Both the position numbers and the translations under genes were made by a program. Below, one piece after another: positions 24,158 to 36,649 of a DNA stretch of 64,000 nt (within the stretch, counting starts at the first letter, position 1; every line of letters starts with the position of its first letter). The notes under the pieces are model-generated. The model did not search any database. It saw only the letters and a program-made list of their open reading frames with translations, and had not been told where the DNA came from. The stretch covers positions 125,925,640 through 125,989,639 of the forward strand of contig NC_081410.1 of assembly GCF_030272615.1 (NCBI RefSeq), given 5' to 3'. This DNA comes from Cryptomeria japonica (Eukaryota; Streptophyta; Pinopsida; Cupressales; Cupressaceae).

Positions 24158-24257
24158 CTCCACTCTATGTTTGGCTTGCAACTGCAAGAGTGATGAACGC
24201 TGCTCTTCCAATATTTCTATGGCATTGCCAACTACATTTGAAACTTCATAAACATAA
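24158..24257 (-). CDS. ISE2: ISE2-like DExH-box RNA helicase, internal exon
   Basis: A 100-bp exon with acceptor TTTTTTCTAG and donor GAG|GTAAGA. Its first base completes the codon left open by the exon at 61233-61453 (phase 2), and it then reads 'YVYEVSNVVGNAIEILEEQR' and 'LLQLQAKHRVE', matching the helical segment between the LGET..ELWLAM block and the DSHCT end in ISE2. Short intron (24016-24157) on one side, about 37 kb on the other. Intact. Confidence 0.88.
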
Positions 24258-24259
24258 CT

Positions 24260-25002
24260 AGAAAAAATTATAGATAAGGAGTCAGTAAACTACAATGATG
24301 TAAATCTGAATAAGTCAGTTTGTACTAATCTGAAAAATTACTGATGACTACTTTGATCCTTACAAAACTAAAGTTCAGATTATATGTTCAGAAGAGCCAT
24401 AGCTAAAAGGTATAAGAAATAGCTTTACCAAAGTGTTGAATTTGACAAAAAATTTAAGGCCATTATACCAAACAAAAACATTGTTTCTTATTTAGGTCAA
24501 GCTATTGACATTTTTTAAATAGTAATAGGCATCCTCACCATTGTGTGTTCCCCTATATCAGGGCTCAAATCTGAGTTTCTTTTTATATTATGCTATATTG
24601 TATTATACAGAATACAGCTAAAACAATTCTACCAGTAGAACCAACTCAATATGCACAACAGTAACCATACATATGCATAAAAATTTAATAGAAACTAGAA
24701 TAGAATCACCAGTAGAACAACTCAAGGAACATGGGAGAGAATCTGGTGTTTTATTACACTATCAATCAATACAGTATACAAACGATTCTTTTGATATGTG
24801 AATAAAGATATCACTCAGGGATTATACTAGAAACCTCTAAAGTTACATCCATGGTTGTCAAACCATGACCATACAGTCAAGGAAAATCAGGAATATCCAT
24901 GAGGGCAACCCTCTGACAACCTCTACGTTACCACTCAATCTTGACCTCAAAATTAAAAGTATAAAATCTAACCTTAAAAACTGAAAGTATCACCCATGCA
25001 TC
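24260..25002. other. Intron sequence, no gene recognised
   Basis: AT-rich spacer without coding or element features, ending at the target duplication ATATG (25003-25007). Confidence 0.5.
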
Positions 25003-25007
25003 ATATG

Positions 25008-25673
25008 TGTAATGTCCCCTTTTTGGGACATTAGGAAATCCATTTAAATAATTAAGTTTAAGTTGTCAAAACATAATAATTTAAAAGAAAAATTCATTTA
25101 ATTATTTATTAATGCAGATTAAAGTGACTTTTTTATGTCAACATCAAATTATAAAGTAAAGTCACTTAATAAATAGAAGGGAATTCCAAGAGATAGGCAG
25201 TGGGCGAATGAAGAGTCACAGGGTTGAGTTATTTAATAACTTGGAGAAGCTTATTTTGGTATGCTTGGTTTTATGTTTGGAAATTGATTCTCTTGGAGAG
25301 TTTCTGGGAAGCTCTAGATTTCAGCGGGTGTGAGGATGCAAATCCTTAAGCTTGGAGGCAGTGGACGGAAACCCATTGTCAGTTGGAGTTATCACGCAGG
25401 TGGCTCACTTTGTGCTTCAAGTTTAATTTACTGGTTATCCAATTAGATTGTAAGTTCTGTGGATACGATTGGATTTTGCTGTTGTTGCTCTATTAAAGAT
25501 TTGAGGCTATATTCATATCTAAATTACAGAAATTCTATTTAAATCTGAAATTTAATGATTTTTAGTGTAATTTGGTGAATAAATTGAAATCAATTTCATG
25601 CAAATTGTATGTTGAATTTCTGTGGTTAGTTTGTTCAAATTTTTGGAATAAATATCCCTAGGGGGATATTTCA
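25008..25673 (+). repeat. 5' LTR of the outer element
   Basis: TGTAATGTCCCC...GGGGGATATTTCA. It aligns along its whole length with the split 3' LTR, with only scattered substitutions. Confidence 0.92.
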
Positions 25674-25674
25674 G

Positions 25675-25686
25675 TGGTATCAGAGC
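25675..25686 (+). other. Primer-binding site, initiator tRNA-Met
   Basis: TGGTATCAGAGC, an exact 12-nt complement to the initiator tRNA-Met 3' end, 1 bp after the LTR. Confidence 0.92.
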
Positions 25687-28244
25687 TGGTTTTCCTACCA
25701 GCCTGTTGGATAACTGTGTTTCTTTGAAGAAATTAAATTCTAGGATTGATTATCAGTTGAAGACAAATTTGCATTAAGATCTGCGCTAAGTAAAAATAAT
25801 ATTAATGTCAAACGGGTGGAGAACGATTTCCCGTGAATAATATTAATGTCAAACGGGTGGAGAATGATTTCCCGTGAATAATATTCCCGTGCGAGTTTTG
25901 AAGATTTATTGAATATTTGGGTCAGCTGTCTAATGTTTGGGGTTAAAATTTGGTCGGCATATTTTAAAGTGACCTGTTTTAATATATTCTAAATACTTAT
26001 TTTAGTAAGTATTTTTTTTGGCATCGTGGTTTGGATTAATATTTAGCTTTGTTAAAGGAATTAAAAAAGTGGAGACTATATTTTGGCATGAACTTTATTG
26101 TAAATATGTCATCGGCGGTATTAGTAAATGAATTGCGATATAATTTTTGGGGCTCGATTTAATTTTGGCTGAGCTTAAAGTTTGGCGAAGGAATATGGAG
26201 CCGTGTCTCTTGAGAAGTAACGTAATTTAATATTTTAGAGCGTACAAGAGGTCATTTAAATAAATTTATTAGCAAAAACTTTGTAAAGTGTATAGTTCTG
26301 GGCAGAATGTTTTGTAGAGCAAGTTTTAATGTGGTTTAGTTGTTTGCCACGAGTCGGGTGTTTGCCGGAGGTAAGGACTATCGCAGACTTGAAACCGTGA
26401 GTTCCCTTCTTTGGTGAATGCCTGAAACGACATTTACAGATCACCATTGCAGCCAAAACCGAAACGTCCTCATGGATTGCAGTTGTTGTAACGTGGAAGT
26501 ATTTGTTGGGTTTTGTGTGGCCGTTACATCTGCCGTGGGAAAATAAGTTGGGAGTTTCCAGTTGCAGGGAGAATTTTCTACTGATTTTGGAGATAGAGAT
26601 GTAATTCATCGAGCATATTATGGCATAAATATTTCCATCGTTGGGCAAACATAATGGGTCGACGGTCTCCTTAAAAATCACAGGTCTTCACTACAGAGGT
26701 GTGAGCATCCTTTGACAGTGCAATTCTGAGTGATTCCGAGCATGTGAAATTTAGAGCAATTCCCACTGAAGTCGTCACATCATAATAGCAAAAGTATTGG
26801 CAGAACCTATTGCTAATCATGGAAGTCAATTGCTCAAGCTTAATTCCTACATTGGTTCCCATGATGAGAATCTAGGTGCAACCATTGTTCATCACTTATT
26901 CTCGATCATGGCTCCATATTTCTGGAGAGAGCTCTACCTCATTGGTCGGGAGCTTTTCCTTGATCATGGACATTCTTCTTCCTTTTCGCATTAAATATTT
27001 TGAAACAAGAATGGAAACTTCAAGAAGCATGGAAGTTTAAGTTTGTTGCAATCAGGGAGATTATATTCTATATCGTTACTATAGTAAGAGTCGTATTCTC
27101 ATTGCACATAAGAATGTGGAGTGCATGGAAATCATGGGCGTCTGTGTTGGGACGCTGATACCTTTCAAACTGAGAGCCGATATACTTGTGACTAGGACAT
27201 GAATCTTTGAGGACTGCTGGCTACAGTTTGAAGAACTCGTGGTGTAGCTAAGTGTCACCTAAAGGGGTGTAGCTGGGAGTAGCACTGCAAACGTTAGGGA
27301 GTGAAGGATATGTGGACACCACAGTCCATACATGGGCTGATTAATTAATCTTGGAGCCATAAAGGAAGCCGTGGACAACCCTTGTATTCGGCTAGTAACC
27401 AGAACGTAGGCTAATGTATTGAGACTGCTGCTCCATTTTGTTGAAACACGACATGCTTAATTCTACCGCCCCTCTTGAGTTTAGTAGTAACAGACAACAA
27501 CGTGGTGCCCTGGTCTAATGATGTCTGTCTGATTGAATGTGAGTTGGGATGAAATGGGGAAGAATGTCGTGGGTTTGAGTCATCGACAAATGTGCAGGTT
27601 ACATCCTTTGGCAGTAAGCTCGAACTAAACGTGATTGTGGCAGACGACAACAATATTGTGCTGGGTCTTGTAAGTTGTTCTTTGGTGTTGGAAGTAATTA
27701 AAATCATGGGGCTGCGTCGTCATATTGAATTGTGATATGTCTGAACCAAAATTAGAATCCAAAGCAATAGTTAATCTCAGTAGTCTTGGTTGTAAATCTT
27801 CTTGAAAGGTTGGTGTATGAATTTATTGTTATATATATTTATATATGAATGAATGCTGCAAGCTTTCATGAAAAGGAAAAAAAACACCAGGTATCAACAC
27901 AACCACAGTTCATACATTGAGACAGAATATAACAATTGTTTGACAAAATCCTTCAAAGTAGTGGAGAAGATTATTTGGCAAATAGGACAACTCCTGGTTT
28001 TTTTAGAATAGGGCACAATGTTGCAAATATAACTCTCCAGATTTGTTGAGTCAAATTGGGCACAATGTTGCAGTCTGTCAGTCTTAGCTATTGAGAAAAG
28101 AATTCTGGAAGATAATAGTAGTTGCAGTCAAATCTCAACACACAAAACTCATTAAATTCAAGGTCATTAGATAGGGTTGCCCAATTTGGCCAATCTAGGG
28201 CAGCATCTTTCAGCCTATAGAAGTGTCAGTTTGGAGAAAATAAA
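25687..28244 (+). other. Long leader of the outer element
   Basis: About 2.5 kb between primer site and ORF without recognisable coding function. A 41-bp direct duplication (25795-25835 and 25836-25876, each ending GATTTCCCGTG) lies close to the primer site. Open frames on both strands here (for example 26256-26681 and 27411-27707, minus) show no motif I recognise. Confidence 0.5.
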
Positions 28245-30067
28245 ATGAAGACAATGGCAGATCAGAAAAGTGATTATTTCTCAAAAGAATTCAATGATAC
28301 ATTCAATGGGGAACAGTTAAGGGATTTACAGAAAGAAAAGGAAGTAGGGAATTGGCTCTATGTGATTGGATTACAATTGAAAACCATGAAAAATTCTGAT
28401 GGTGTTCTCTCTAAGTTGGAGGAATTAGATTCATGTTTGTCCAAGGTAGACCGATCAGATTGGAGGCTTCTGAATTGGGCCTTGTAGCCCTTAATGCTTG
28501 TTTTGGTTCAACACAAGTTTATGGAACATCCTTATGAGTTCATAATCGCAATGGCTACTTGTTTCAATAAGATTATAAGAATAACAGCTCCTGTAGCACC
28601 CTATAATGATAACATATTGAAAAGGGTTCTGCAGCTGATTGTGGAGAGCCTACATGGGTTACATAATGTTAAAGCCCCTACTTTGGGTAAGAGGGCTAAG
28701 ATTTTAGAAATCATGGCAAGTACCGGATCATTCATCATTATGTTGGATCTCAAATGTGAAAAATTAATTCTTCAAATGTTCAATTGTTTCATTGCTGAAA
28801 TCAGAAAACACCATTCTGACAAGGTGAAGACAAACATGTTCGACATATTGTCCATGATCCTAGATGAGGATGATGATATTTGCAGGCAATTGCAATCAGA
28901 TTTGTTAGCTATTTAGAGAGAGGAGCTGGTAGTTTCACCTTGTGCTTATGAGTTCTCCAAAGGGTTGATTAAGTAGAAAATTGAAAGGTTTAGGGAACAA
29001 ATGACTGAAAAAGAACTAATCTCCATGGGTTTACAGGTTTCAGGATCTCCAAAAAAGAGCAAGAACCAAATGAGAAGAGAGAAGATTTGTTTCAGATGTC
29101 AGAAGGCTTGGACACTTGATCACATTTGTGAAATTAATAAGGAAGAAAATGTATTGCAGCCACGAGGTAATGAGGGCAGAATTACAGATGAGAATGCTTC
29201 CATGTCTCATGAGGAGCAAGCTAAAATTACAGCCTTGAATACATCTCTTACTGGGCATGATGAAAGAAAAAAGGATAATGATTTTTAATCAGCTAAGGTG
29301 GATAATTTGAAGGAAGAAACAATCGCTTCAAGTGAGAGGTTTTCCAAACTCTTCATTGGAGATTTACAAGTTATTATTGATAAAGTAGGAGAAGATAAAA
29401 ACTTCCTTAATAAACCCACTCATGATCATGTTGCTGCCCCAGTTGAGCTTCATGAGGAGTGCTTGCCATCCTCTAGTGAGATAGATGAGTTTGAAAATGT
29501 TTTTACAATTGATAACCAATCAGAAAATTTGATATGTGACAGCTCATTTAATTTAGATGAATTTGAACCTAGGCCCCTAGCATTGCAAGATTTGAAGGAC
29601 AGATTATTAGTCACAAAAGAAAGGGTTACACAAGTCCTAACTAGGGCCGATGAATCTCACAAGTACATTGAGGATCTTACATGGGAAATACAAGTTGAGG
29701 AGAGACACAAGGGAGTTGCAAGTGGAATCACTAGCACTCAGTTGAGTGTGATCAAAGAAGCCTTTGAAAGAATGAAATCAGATTTCTTGCAGCTGCTTAT
29801 GGACATGGATCTTGCTATTAAGTTTGTAGAAGATAAGGAGAAGGAGTTGGATGAGATTTGTTTACAGCTGAGTATGATGCATTAGAAATTATCCAAATCA
29901 GCAAATCAAACTACTACTACAACGACTTCCAAGGAAGAAGAAGCTAATTCTAAGAGTATGGAGATGATGCAAATCGTTGAAGGGATCAATACTACTGGAA
30001 GGGTCGAAACAATGCACAATGTTCCTACCCTTTGTTATTCAAAAGATAACAATGAAGAGCAGAAGAA

Positions 30068-32155
30068 TGTAATATCCCCAACAATTTTTTTTTTGATTTT
30101 TCAACAAGATTAGAGACACAACAACACCCGTTAGGGTTAGAGAAATGAAATCCAAACCAACTGGAAAGAACCCTACACCTTTTGATCACCGAGAGCCCAA
30201 ACTAGGAGGGTGAGAGCATACGGTAGCAGGGGATCGTTAGTTGCAAATTGCTGAAAGTACTGATTACAATAATGGGCGGCAAGCCAGCCCCTTCCACTTT
30301 CTAGCGGGATAGAAACAAGAAAGCCTGGCGGTAAACCAGCCAAGGAGAAACAAGAACATAACCAAGCACGAAACACTCTACCGCATATCTCAGGGGGAGG
30401 ATGAAAACACACAACAAAGCTCAACTCAATCGCTTATGAAGTGGGAGGACCATTATAAACAAGTATCACTCAACCGCTTATGCAGCGGGAGGAGCATTAC
30501 AAACAAAATATCACTCTACCACTTATGCAGCGGGAGGACCAAATTACAAATATCCAATGTATGTGGCAGGCCAGCCTCTTCCGCTTTTCAGCGGGATTTG
30601 CTTATACAATCAAGAAGTGGTTGATAGTACTACTATTCAACCTTACAATATAGAGAGAAATGATTAGAATAGAAGACAATGTTGATCAGAAATGATAGCT
30701 ACCTCTAAAACCAACTCAAACATAAAGCAACTATTGCTGTTCTTAATTTTGAAAGTGAATAAAACAAAGACGAACCACTACCGGAAACACCAAAATGTTC
30801 ATAACTAACTCAAATCTACTCGGAATCACACCAAATCAAAAGCAAATGACTAATATGGCATAAGCGACCATTTCAGAACCTCAAACCTGCAACTCCGAAG
30901 TCCGAGACCAGCTGCACGCATCGCAAGGCAACTAGGGAAGGGGTGCCCTAACATAAAAGTTCGATCAACAATATAAAATTCAAATCAGCAAACTATCATC
31001 TCCCCTTTGGAGGACATCATTGCCTATGGGATAGAGAAAATTAGAGCCAATACCCATATTGATACGCTTAGCAGACAAGGAGGTACGATCAAAATGTTGC
31101 TTCAGCCACTATATGCCTAGCACACACCAAAAACACAACAACAATCCGAAAACTGAAAATATAATAGCGAACTCCATCACTTTGAAGCTCAATCTACTCC
31201 TCTGAATGAGAAATAGGGTCTCTCATAGCTAGGTGCTATCTCTCAAGCACGAAATTGGTACAAGCTAGGAAGCACGCAACTTCGAAGCAAAGGTTTGGCA
31301 CAATTTTGGCAACACTTCATTATGAAAATGTTCAAAGATGACAAATGAGAGACCAAGCTCTCATATTTATAGATTCTGAGACCCCAAATTCACCTCCAAA
31401 TGGCATCCAAATTACACTTCCTCATTTGCATTTCATTTCAAACATGACTTTGCCTTGGCATCCCCCTTTCCTAGGCACAAAATTCGAACTTTTCCTTGGT
31501 CTAAACTTGCAACATAAAAGAACATTATACATGAGCGTATATTCCATCCTTGGGCACCTGACTTAGGAGAATAAATAAATTTTGAATAAAATGCTCCTTT
31601 CTTTTCGTAAGTCGTCCAACAATATAATTAAATATTAAACTTTAGAGTAAAGTATTAATATTTAATAAATCACTAGCAAAACAAATACTGATCAGTACCA
31701 AATTGAGCTATGGACTGAAGTGCTGAAAACCATCAAACTGAGCTGGGCTAGAACTCATTACTGAACTACAAAAAATAGATCTGCCTAAAATGACACTTAC
31801 TAAAAATAGTAAGTCTTGAAAACAATTCCAAAAAGACTGTTCTTCGAACCCTGTAGCTCAGCTCGAGAAACCCAGAAAAACCTAGTAATCATGACAACTG
31901 ACATCAACTTGCTAAAACTAGTAAGTTTTGCAAACTCCCCTTAACTGATTGCATGCCATACCACTACAAAGCTTACAAAAAACCCAGAAGGAAACTTTGA
32001 TTCATTCTGCCAAACTCCAATCAACACATCCTTGAAAATTGCGAAGAATCCTCCTAGAAATTGTAAACCCTAATTCCTCATTCCAATTAGCCTACGGGTG
32101 TCTAGAATAGGCCAATGGACAATTGATTACTCCTTATTGAGAAGGGGACATTACA
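30068..32155 (-). mobile_element. Solo LTR (2088 bp) inside the PDS5-gag ORF
   Basis: AAGAA duplications at 30063-30067 and 32156-32160. Outer ends are TGTAATATCCCC and GGGGACATTACA. On the minus strand, CTATAAATATGAG (about 31357-31369) is a good TATA box about 790 bp from that strand's LTR start, so the LTR is probably minus-oriented. Around 30290-30600 the motif CCGCTTATGCAGCGG and variants recur. Removing it restores the interrupted reading frame exactly. Confidence 0.85.
30290..30600. repeat. Interspersed CGCTTATGCAGCGGGAGGA repeats in the LTR
   Basis: Units recur near 30292, 30430, 30474, 30520 and 30583. The core CCGCT...AGCGG can pair with itself. The same units occur in the relative at 44180-46575. 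Confidence 0.8.
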
Positions 32156-32584
32156 AAGAACCAACAGGGAAACAAACTCATTAATTTGGATGATGAAAAA
32201 TTAATTTGCAGCAATGAAATGGCTGTGATAACAAGGAATACGAGCAGATTTCAGAGTAGATACAGTCACGGGACAACGGTTACTTATGAGCTTCCAAATT
32301 TGGAAGAAGTCGTGCATTAGGATGATGATAGGCGTGACTTTAAAAACTCTGAAATTTCACTTAATGGTGATCAATCCATAGTTGAAGAAGTTGATTTTAT
32401 TGATGACACTTGTAGTGAATCAGACTTTCAAGAGTTATTAGTGTTGGGCAGTGAAGGCATACACCCTCAATCTTGGGACTGTCATCTATTTCTCTTGATA
32501 GAGCAGCGGTATATTTGTTGCTTAGTGATTTCATACTCTTTGATTTCTTATGGACTGGTGGCTGTCCTAGTTGGAATCATATAG

Positions 32585-33083
32585 CACTTCTTGATTTTGC
32601 ATTAAATACATTAGCGACTCGGTGGAATGTGAGTGTTGAAGGGTGCTTCTCTTGCATAGAAATGGAGTGTGAGAGGTTTTTCTTTGATTGGCATTCGTTT
32701 GGTGACATATTTGAAATCATTTATGTTGCTGATCAGAGTTATGGCAGCAATTTTTGGTATTCCTTCATGTTGGTTTATGGGCATGAGGGGGTTCATCTTC
32801 ATCTTGTTCGGTTGTTCTACATGTGTGGACGGTTACTTCAAGGTGATTGGCTGATAGATTCTTTCATGACTTATAGAAGGTTCTACAGATTGATATGGGA
32901 TCCAAGGTAGTGATATGTTTGGTGCATTGACTCTTGTGGACCAAGATATGCTGCTACACCGTGGGTATGTAAATGTTTTAATCAGTGTGGTGCAGCGTAT
33001 TTGTAGAACAGTGTTCTTGAGGATGGTTTGGGATCCTGGTATTGGTAAGCAGATACATGATTGCTTGAGGACAAGCAACCTTT
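32585..33083 (+). other. 3' untranslated body of the outer element
   Basis: An alternative frame covers 32473-32910 (145 codons), overlapping the end of the fusion ORF. I recognise no domain in it. Near 33055-33080 is 'TTGAGGACAAGCAACC', similar to what often precedes the purine tract in plant gypsy elements. Confidence 0.45.
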
Positions 33084-33096
33084 AAGGAGGGAGGAC
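33084..33096 (+). other. Polypurine tract of the outer element
   Basis: AAGGAGGGAGGAC directly before the 3' LTR start at 33097. Confidence 0.85.
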
Positions 33097-33527
33097 TGTA
33101 ATGTCCCCTTTTTGGGACATTAGGAAATTCATTTAAATAATTAAGTTTAAGTTGTCAAAACATAATAATTTAAAAGACAACTTAATTTAATTATTTATTA
33201 ATGTAGATTAAAGTGACTTTTTTATGCCAACATCAAATTATAAAGTAAAGTCACTTAATAAATAGAAGGGAATTCCAAGAGACAGGCAATGGGCGAACGA
33301 AGAGTCACAAGGTTGAGTTATTTAATAACTTGGAGAGGCTCATTTTGGTATGCTTGGTTTTATGTTTGGAAATTGATTCTCTTGGAGAGTTTCTGGGAAG
33401 CTCTAGATTTCAGCAGGTTTGAGGACGCAAACCCTTGAGCTTGGAGGCAGTGGATGGAAACCCATTGTCAGTTGGAGTTATCATGCAGGTGGCTCACTTT
33501 GTGCTTCAAGTTTAATTTATTGGTTAT
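33097..33527 (+). repeat. 3' LTR of the outer element, first part
   Basis: Matches 25008-25438. It ends with GTTAT (33523-33527), the duplicated target of the inner insertion. Confidence 0.92.
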
Positions 33528-36500
33528 TGTTGACGTGTCTGAAATTGCATCGCTGCAAACTCCACACGGCCAACGCAGAATAGAATAAACTCACTGAGTA
33601 TCCTACCCTCTCTTGAAATAAGGGAATCCCTAATGCTATTTTCTACGCTTTGATCAAAGGGGATAACCTCAAGGTTTCTTTTGTCAGGTCTTGACTGTGG
33701 GATCTCTCAGTGGCTTGATGTGTTTATGCTGGAAACACAAGGGGACTTACGATTTGCAACAAGCTAGTCTGCTGTGATTCTCGAATTACGCAATAAAGAG
33801 AAAAATGAAAGGGTTAGGAGATCTAAAACTAACAACACGGGTATGCGGGTAGACAGATTCAACATAACCAACTCCGGCTTGGCCAGAATAGCTCACAACC
33901 TTGCAGGAACGGTGCAATCTTCAAAGGAACTTGGAAGATTTTCAGATTGGAGACGCACAGCTAAGCACCCAATTCTGGTGCAGCTCAGACGGACACCTGC
34001 AGTTGAACTAAGCACAATCGAAGGCTCAGGTTAACCACACAAAAGGATACACAATTAGCATATCCTCAGTGGTATGAGCCTGAATCTATCAAATACCTGC
34101 ACACCCAAAATAGAAAGATCTATCTAAAACGCTCAGAGAAACCATGCAAACAGGATGAAAACAAGACAATAAACACCAAATCAATGTTTATATATTGATT
34201 TCAACTGCCTATTACAACAATTTCTACAGCATCTCTATGCTACTGCTAAGATCTAACCTATTCTAACTCTAAAATCTAACTATCTAACCATCTAACCCTT
34301 TACAAAAGAAAGGCCTCTGCCTTTTATAGATATTAGAATTTTGAATTAGAGGCCAGGATGGACTGCATCCAAGGCTCCTGATCTGCCTTCTAGAAGATGA
34401 CAGCTTTAACCCATGCCCATTAAATTCTCAGTTATCCAACCAACAAATATCTCAACTACCAACCACTTTTGGCTTTAATTCAGGTTTATCCGGTCTTCTT
34501 GGTGGTTGGGAATAGTTATCCACAAAAATATCTTGCACGGGACCCATAAGCAGTTTAGAATAAAGCAGTTTCAGCTTTTTAGGAATTGAATTGCTTGAAT
34601 TAAATCCAGCTGTGCACTTTCTTGAGAATGCATAGACTGAGTGTTCTTTTGCCTTTTGCCTCCAATTTCACCGGTGGACTTCATCTTTGTTCAACGGCAC
34701 GGTTCCCACTGCTCGGTTGTTCTTGTGCTCTTGCATCTTTTCTTTTCCAATCTTTAGCGCCTGGCTTTGGATTGCGATCCTTCCTTGATTTGCGTTTGAG
34801 GTTTTTTTTTCTCCTGGTTCTTCGATGACGTCCTGCGATCAATCAACCAATTTATTTCATTGAATCAATTTGAAAAATTAAATAATTTAATTTAACAAAC
34901 ATTAAATTTAATTACGACGTCTGGCTTGAGAAGCTCTTTGTGAGATGTATCTTGAAAATGCTTCTCCTTTCTCTTCGAATGTGAAATCTGATCCTTGGTC
35001 GATTTACTTTTGCGTGATTTTACCTTCAGAGTCTTGGGCGCTTTGAATGGGTTTATGGCACGATTCTGGAGGTCTGGAGAACTTCCTCAAATTTTAAAAC
35101 TCTAACCCTCATGCTTTTCTGGTGAATTTTGGAGAGCTTAGACGCTATTGAAATTTCATCACATTCTCCAATTTAGCCCCCCAGGGTCTGAAATTGGCAT
35201 TTTAAGTGAAATTTCAGACCATCTGGGGATTTTTGCAACTCTTCCAAATATTAAATTTCGGCCCCATGATCCGAAATTGATGTTTTGGACAAAATTCGGA
35301 GCTCTTGGGGTTTCGTACAAACTTTTTAAGCATTTTCGGACCTAAAGCACCCTTTTGGGAAATTTCGGATTGTTTGAACTTTTTGCAACTTTATCATTTT
35401 CGGACCTCCTGGCGTTTTGGAATTTCGTGATTTTAATGCCAAATTCGGAGCTTAAGGTGCCTTTTACAACTTGTCCAGAATTTCAGACCATTCAACATTT
35501 TTGCGAATCTTTGAAGTGAAGTTCGGATTTTTTGGAGGTTTTAACGTTTTGGTGCCCAAGGTATTTTTTGCGATTTTAACCTTCTGGAGCTTTCAGCGTT
35601 TTGAAGCATATTTTGCGAAATTTTAAACAAATTTTGGAGCTCCCAACATTTTGCAACCTTGGAGATATTTTCGGAGCATTCATACTATTTGCAAGTTTGA
35701 TGGGTTTTTAAAATTTCGGGGCTGGGGTCCGAAAATGGGTGTCTAAAGCGAACTTCGGACCTGGAGGAGCCTTGCAAGATTTCACGTTTTCACATTCCGC
35801 CCCTAGGGTCCGAAAATGAGGATTTTAAGGCGAATTTCGGACATAGAGGGTTTTTACACATTTCGGAGCTTCAACGCCTCTTGTGATTTGCCATTATTTC
35901 AAATTTCGGAGCAAAGGTGCTTTAGCGAACTGGAGACTTTCGCCAATTTATAGCAAACTCCGGATCCTTAAGGCGTCCTTCGCGATTTTGAAGATTTCGG
36001 AGTGTTAGCACACTTTTCTGCCTTTGCGATTTTGGAGTTTTTGCGCTTTGTTGCCCAAAGGCATTTTCGGACCATAAGGCATATTTCGTAATTTTTAGAA
36101 GAATTTCGGACCTATAAATGCGTTTTGCAAATTTAGAAGAAACTTAGAATTTCGGCCCTAGGGTCCGAAATTGATGTTTTAAGTGAAATTCGGACCTGAA
36201 GGCACTTTTGCAACATTTCACTTTTTCAGACTTCCAGCCAGTTTTGTCAGCTTTTTCACTTTTTGGCCTAGGGTCCAAAATTGGGCATTTTGGGCGATTT
36301 TAAACGTTTTCTCAAGAAGTGCGAGCTTGGGCACTTGGGCAAGTTTGTCCAGATCTCCCCGAAGGATCATTTAATGGAATATAACATTTAAGTATAAGTT
36401 TAAGTTATATTCCATATATACTTTCAGGATGTTTGAGAGTGGTTTCAGAACTCCAGGAGTTATATTGCAAATTCTAGTTTTTGGAGGTTTCCTTAGTTTT

Positions 36501-36629
36501 TCAGAGTTAGCCAAATTTCAGGATCAGGAAATTCCAGACTTAGCCAAATTTCAGGGTCAGGACAGAAAGGCACAAATTGGGGGTGGGGTCCCTGTCTAAG
36601 ACGGGGATGGGTGTGCGATTCGCACAACA
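33528..36629 (+). repeat. Left LTR of the inner element (3102 bp)
   Basis: TGTTGACG...CGCACAACA. It includes a 1.2-kb degenerate array of TTTCGGA-like words at about 35150-36360. The small ORF at 33774-34034 recurs in the other LTR at 39459-39719 and is probably not coding. Confidence 0.92.
34321..34328 (-). promoter_or_regulatory. TATA box on the minus strand of the left LTR
   Basis: TATAAAAG within CTATAAAAGGCAGAGG. The identical site occurs in the right LTR at 40006-40013. Confidence 0.5.
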
Positions 36630-36631
36630 AA

Positions 36632-36649
36632 TGGCGACTCGGCTGGGAA
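36632..36649 (+). other. Primer-binding site, tRNA-Arg type
   Basis: TGGCGACTCGGCTGGGAA begins 2 bp after the LTR. It differs at two positions from the complement of the plant tRNA-Arg 3' end (TGGCGACTCCGCTGGGGA), the primer known for Tat/Ogre elements. Confidence 0.75.

Larger units (their letters stand above)
28245..32584 (+). pseudogene. PDS5-derived segment fused to gag-type zinc knuckle ORF, split by a solo LTR
   Basis: One frame runs from ATG 28245 to 30067 and resumes at 32156/32161 (after the solo LTR and its AAGAA duplication), ending at TAG 32582: about 749 codons with no frameshift. Residues 30-220 match the N-terminal HEAT region of plant PDS5, the cohesin cofactor ('IIRITAPVAPYNDN', 'RAKILEIMASTGSFIIMLDL', 'SMILDEDDDI'). 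Next comes a zinc knuckle 'CFRCQKAWTLDHIC' (C-x2-C-x7-H-x-C, the form also seen in the gag at 52-58 kb), then an acidic and probably coiled-coil part (29550-29880). In-frame stops: TAG 28485, 28914, 28974, 29883, 32318 and TAA 29286. The ORF lacks introns, so capture was through RNA. It is not expected to make full-length protein without readthrough. Confidence 0.75.

Noticed and set aside
4025-24257. ISE2 exons as pieces of a processed pseudogene
   Set aside because: The exons are bounded by proper splice signals with consistent phases and no lesions; a processed copy would lack introns.
26256-26862. Minus-strand ORFs in the leader of the outer element as antisense genes
   Set aside because: No motifs, and two overlapping frames compete; long leaders often contain such chance frames.
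32473-32910. 145-codon ORF as an independent gene
   Set aside because: No recognisable domain; it overlaps the end of the longer fusion ORF in another frame and lies in the 3' untranslated part of the element.
33774-34034. 86-codon ORF also present at 39459-39719
   Set aside because: It is duplicated only because it lies in both LTRs; no motif, and the position is LTR leader or promoter sequence.
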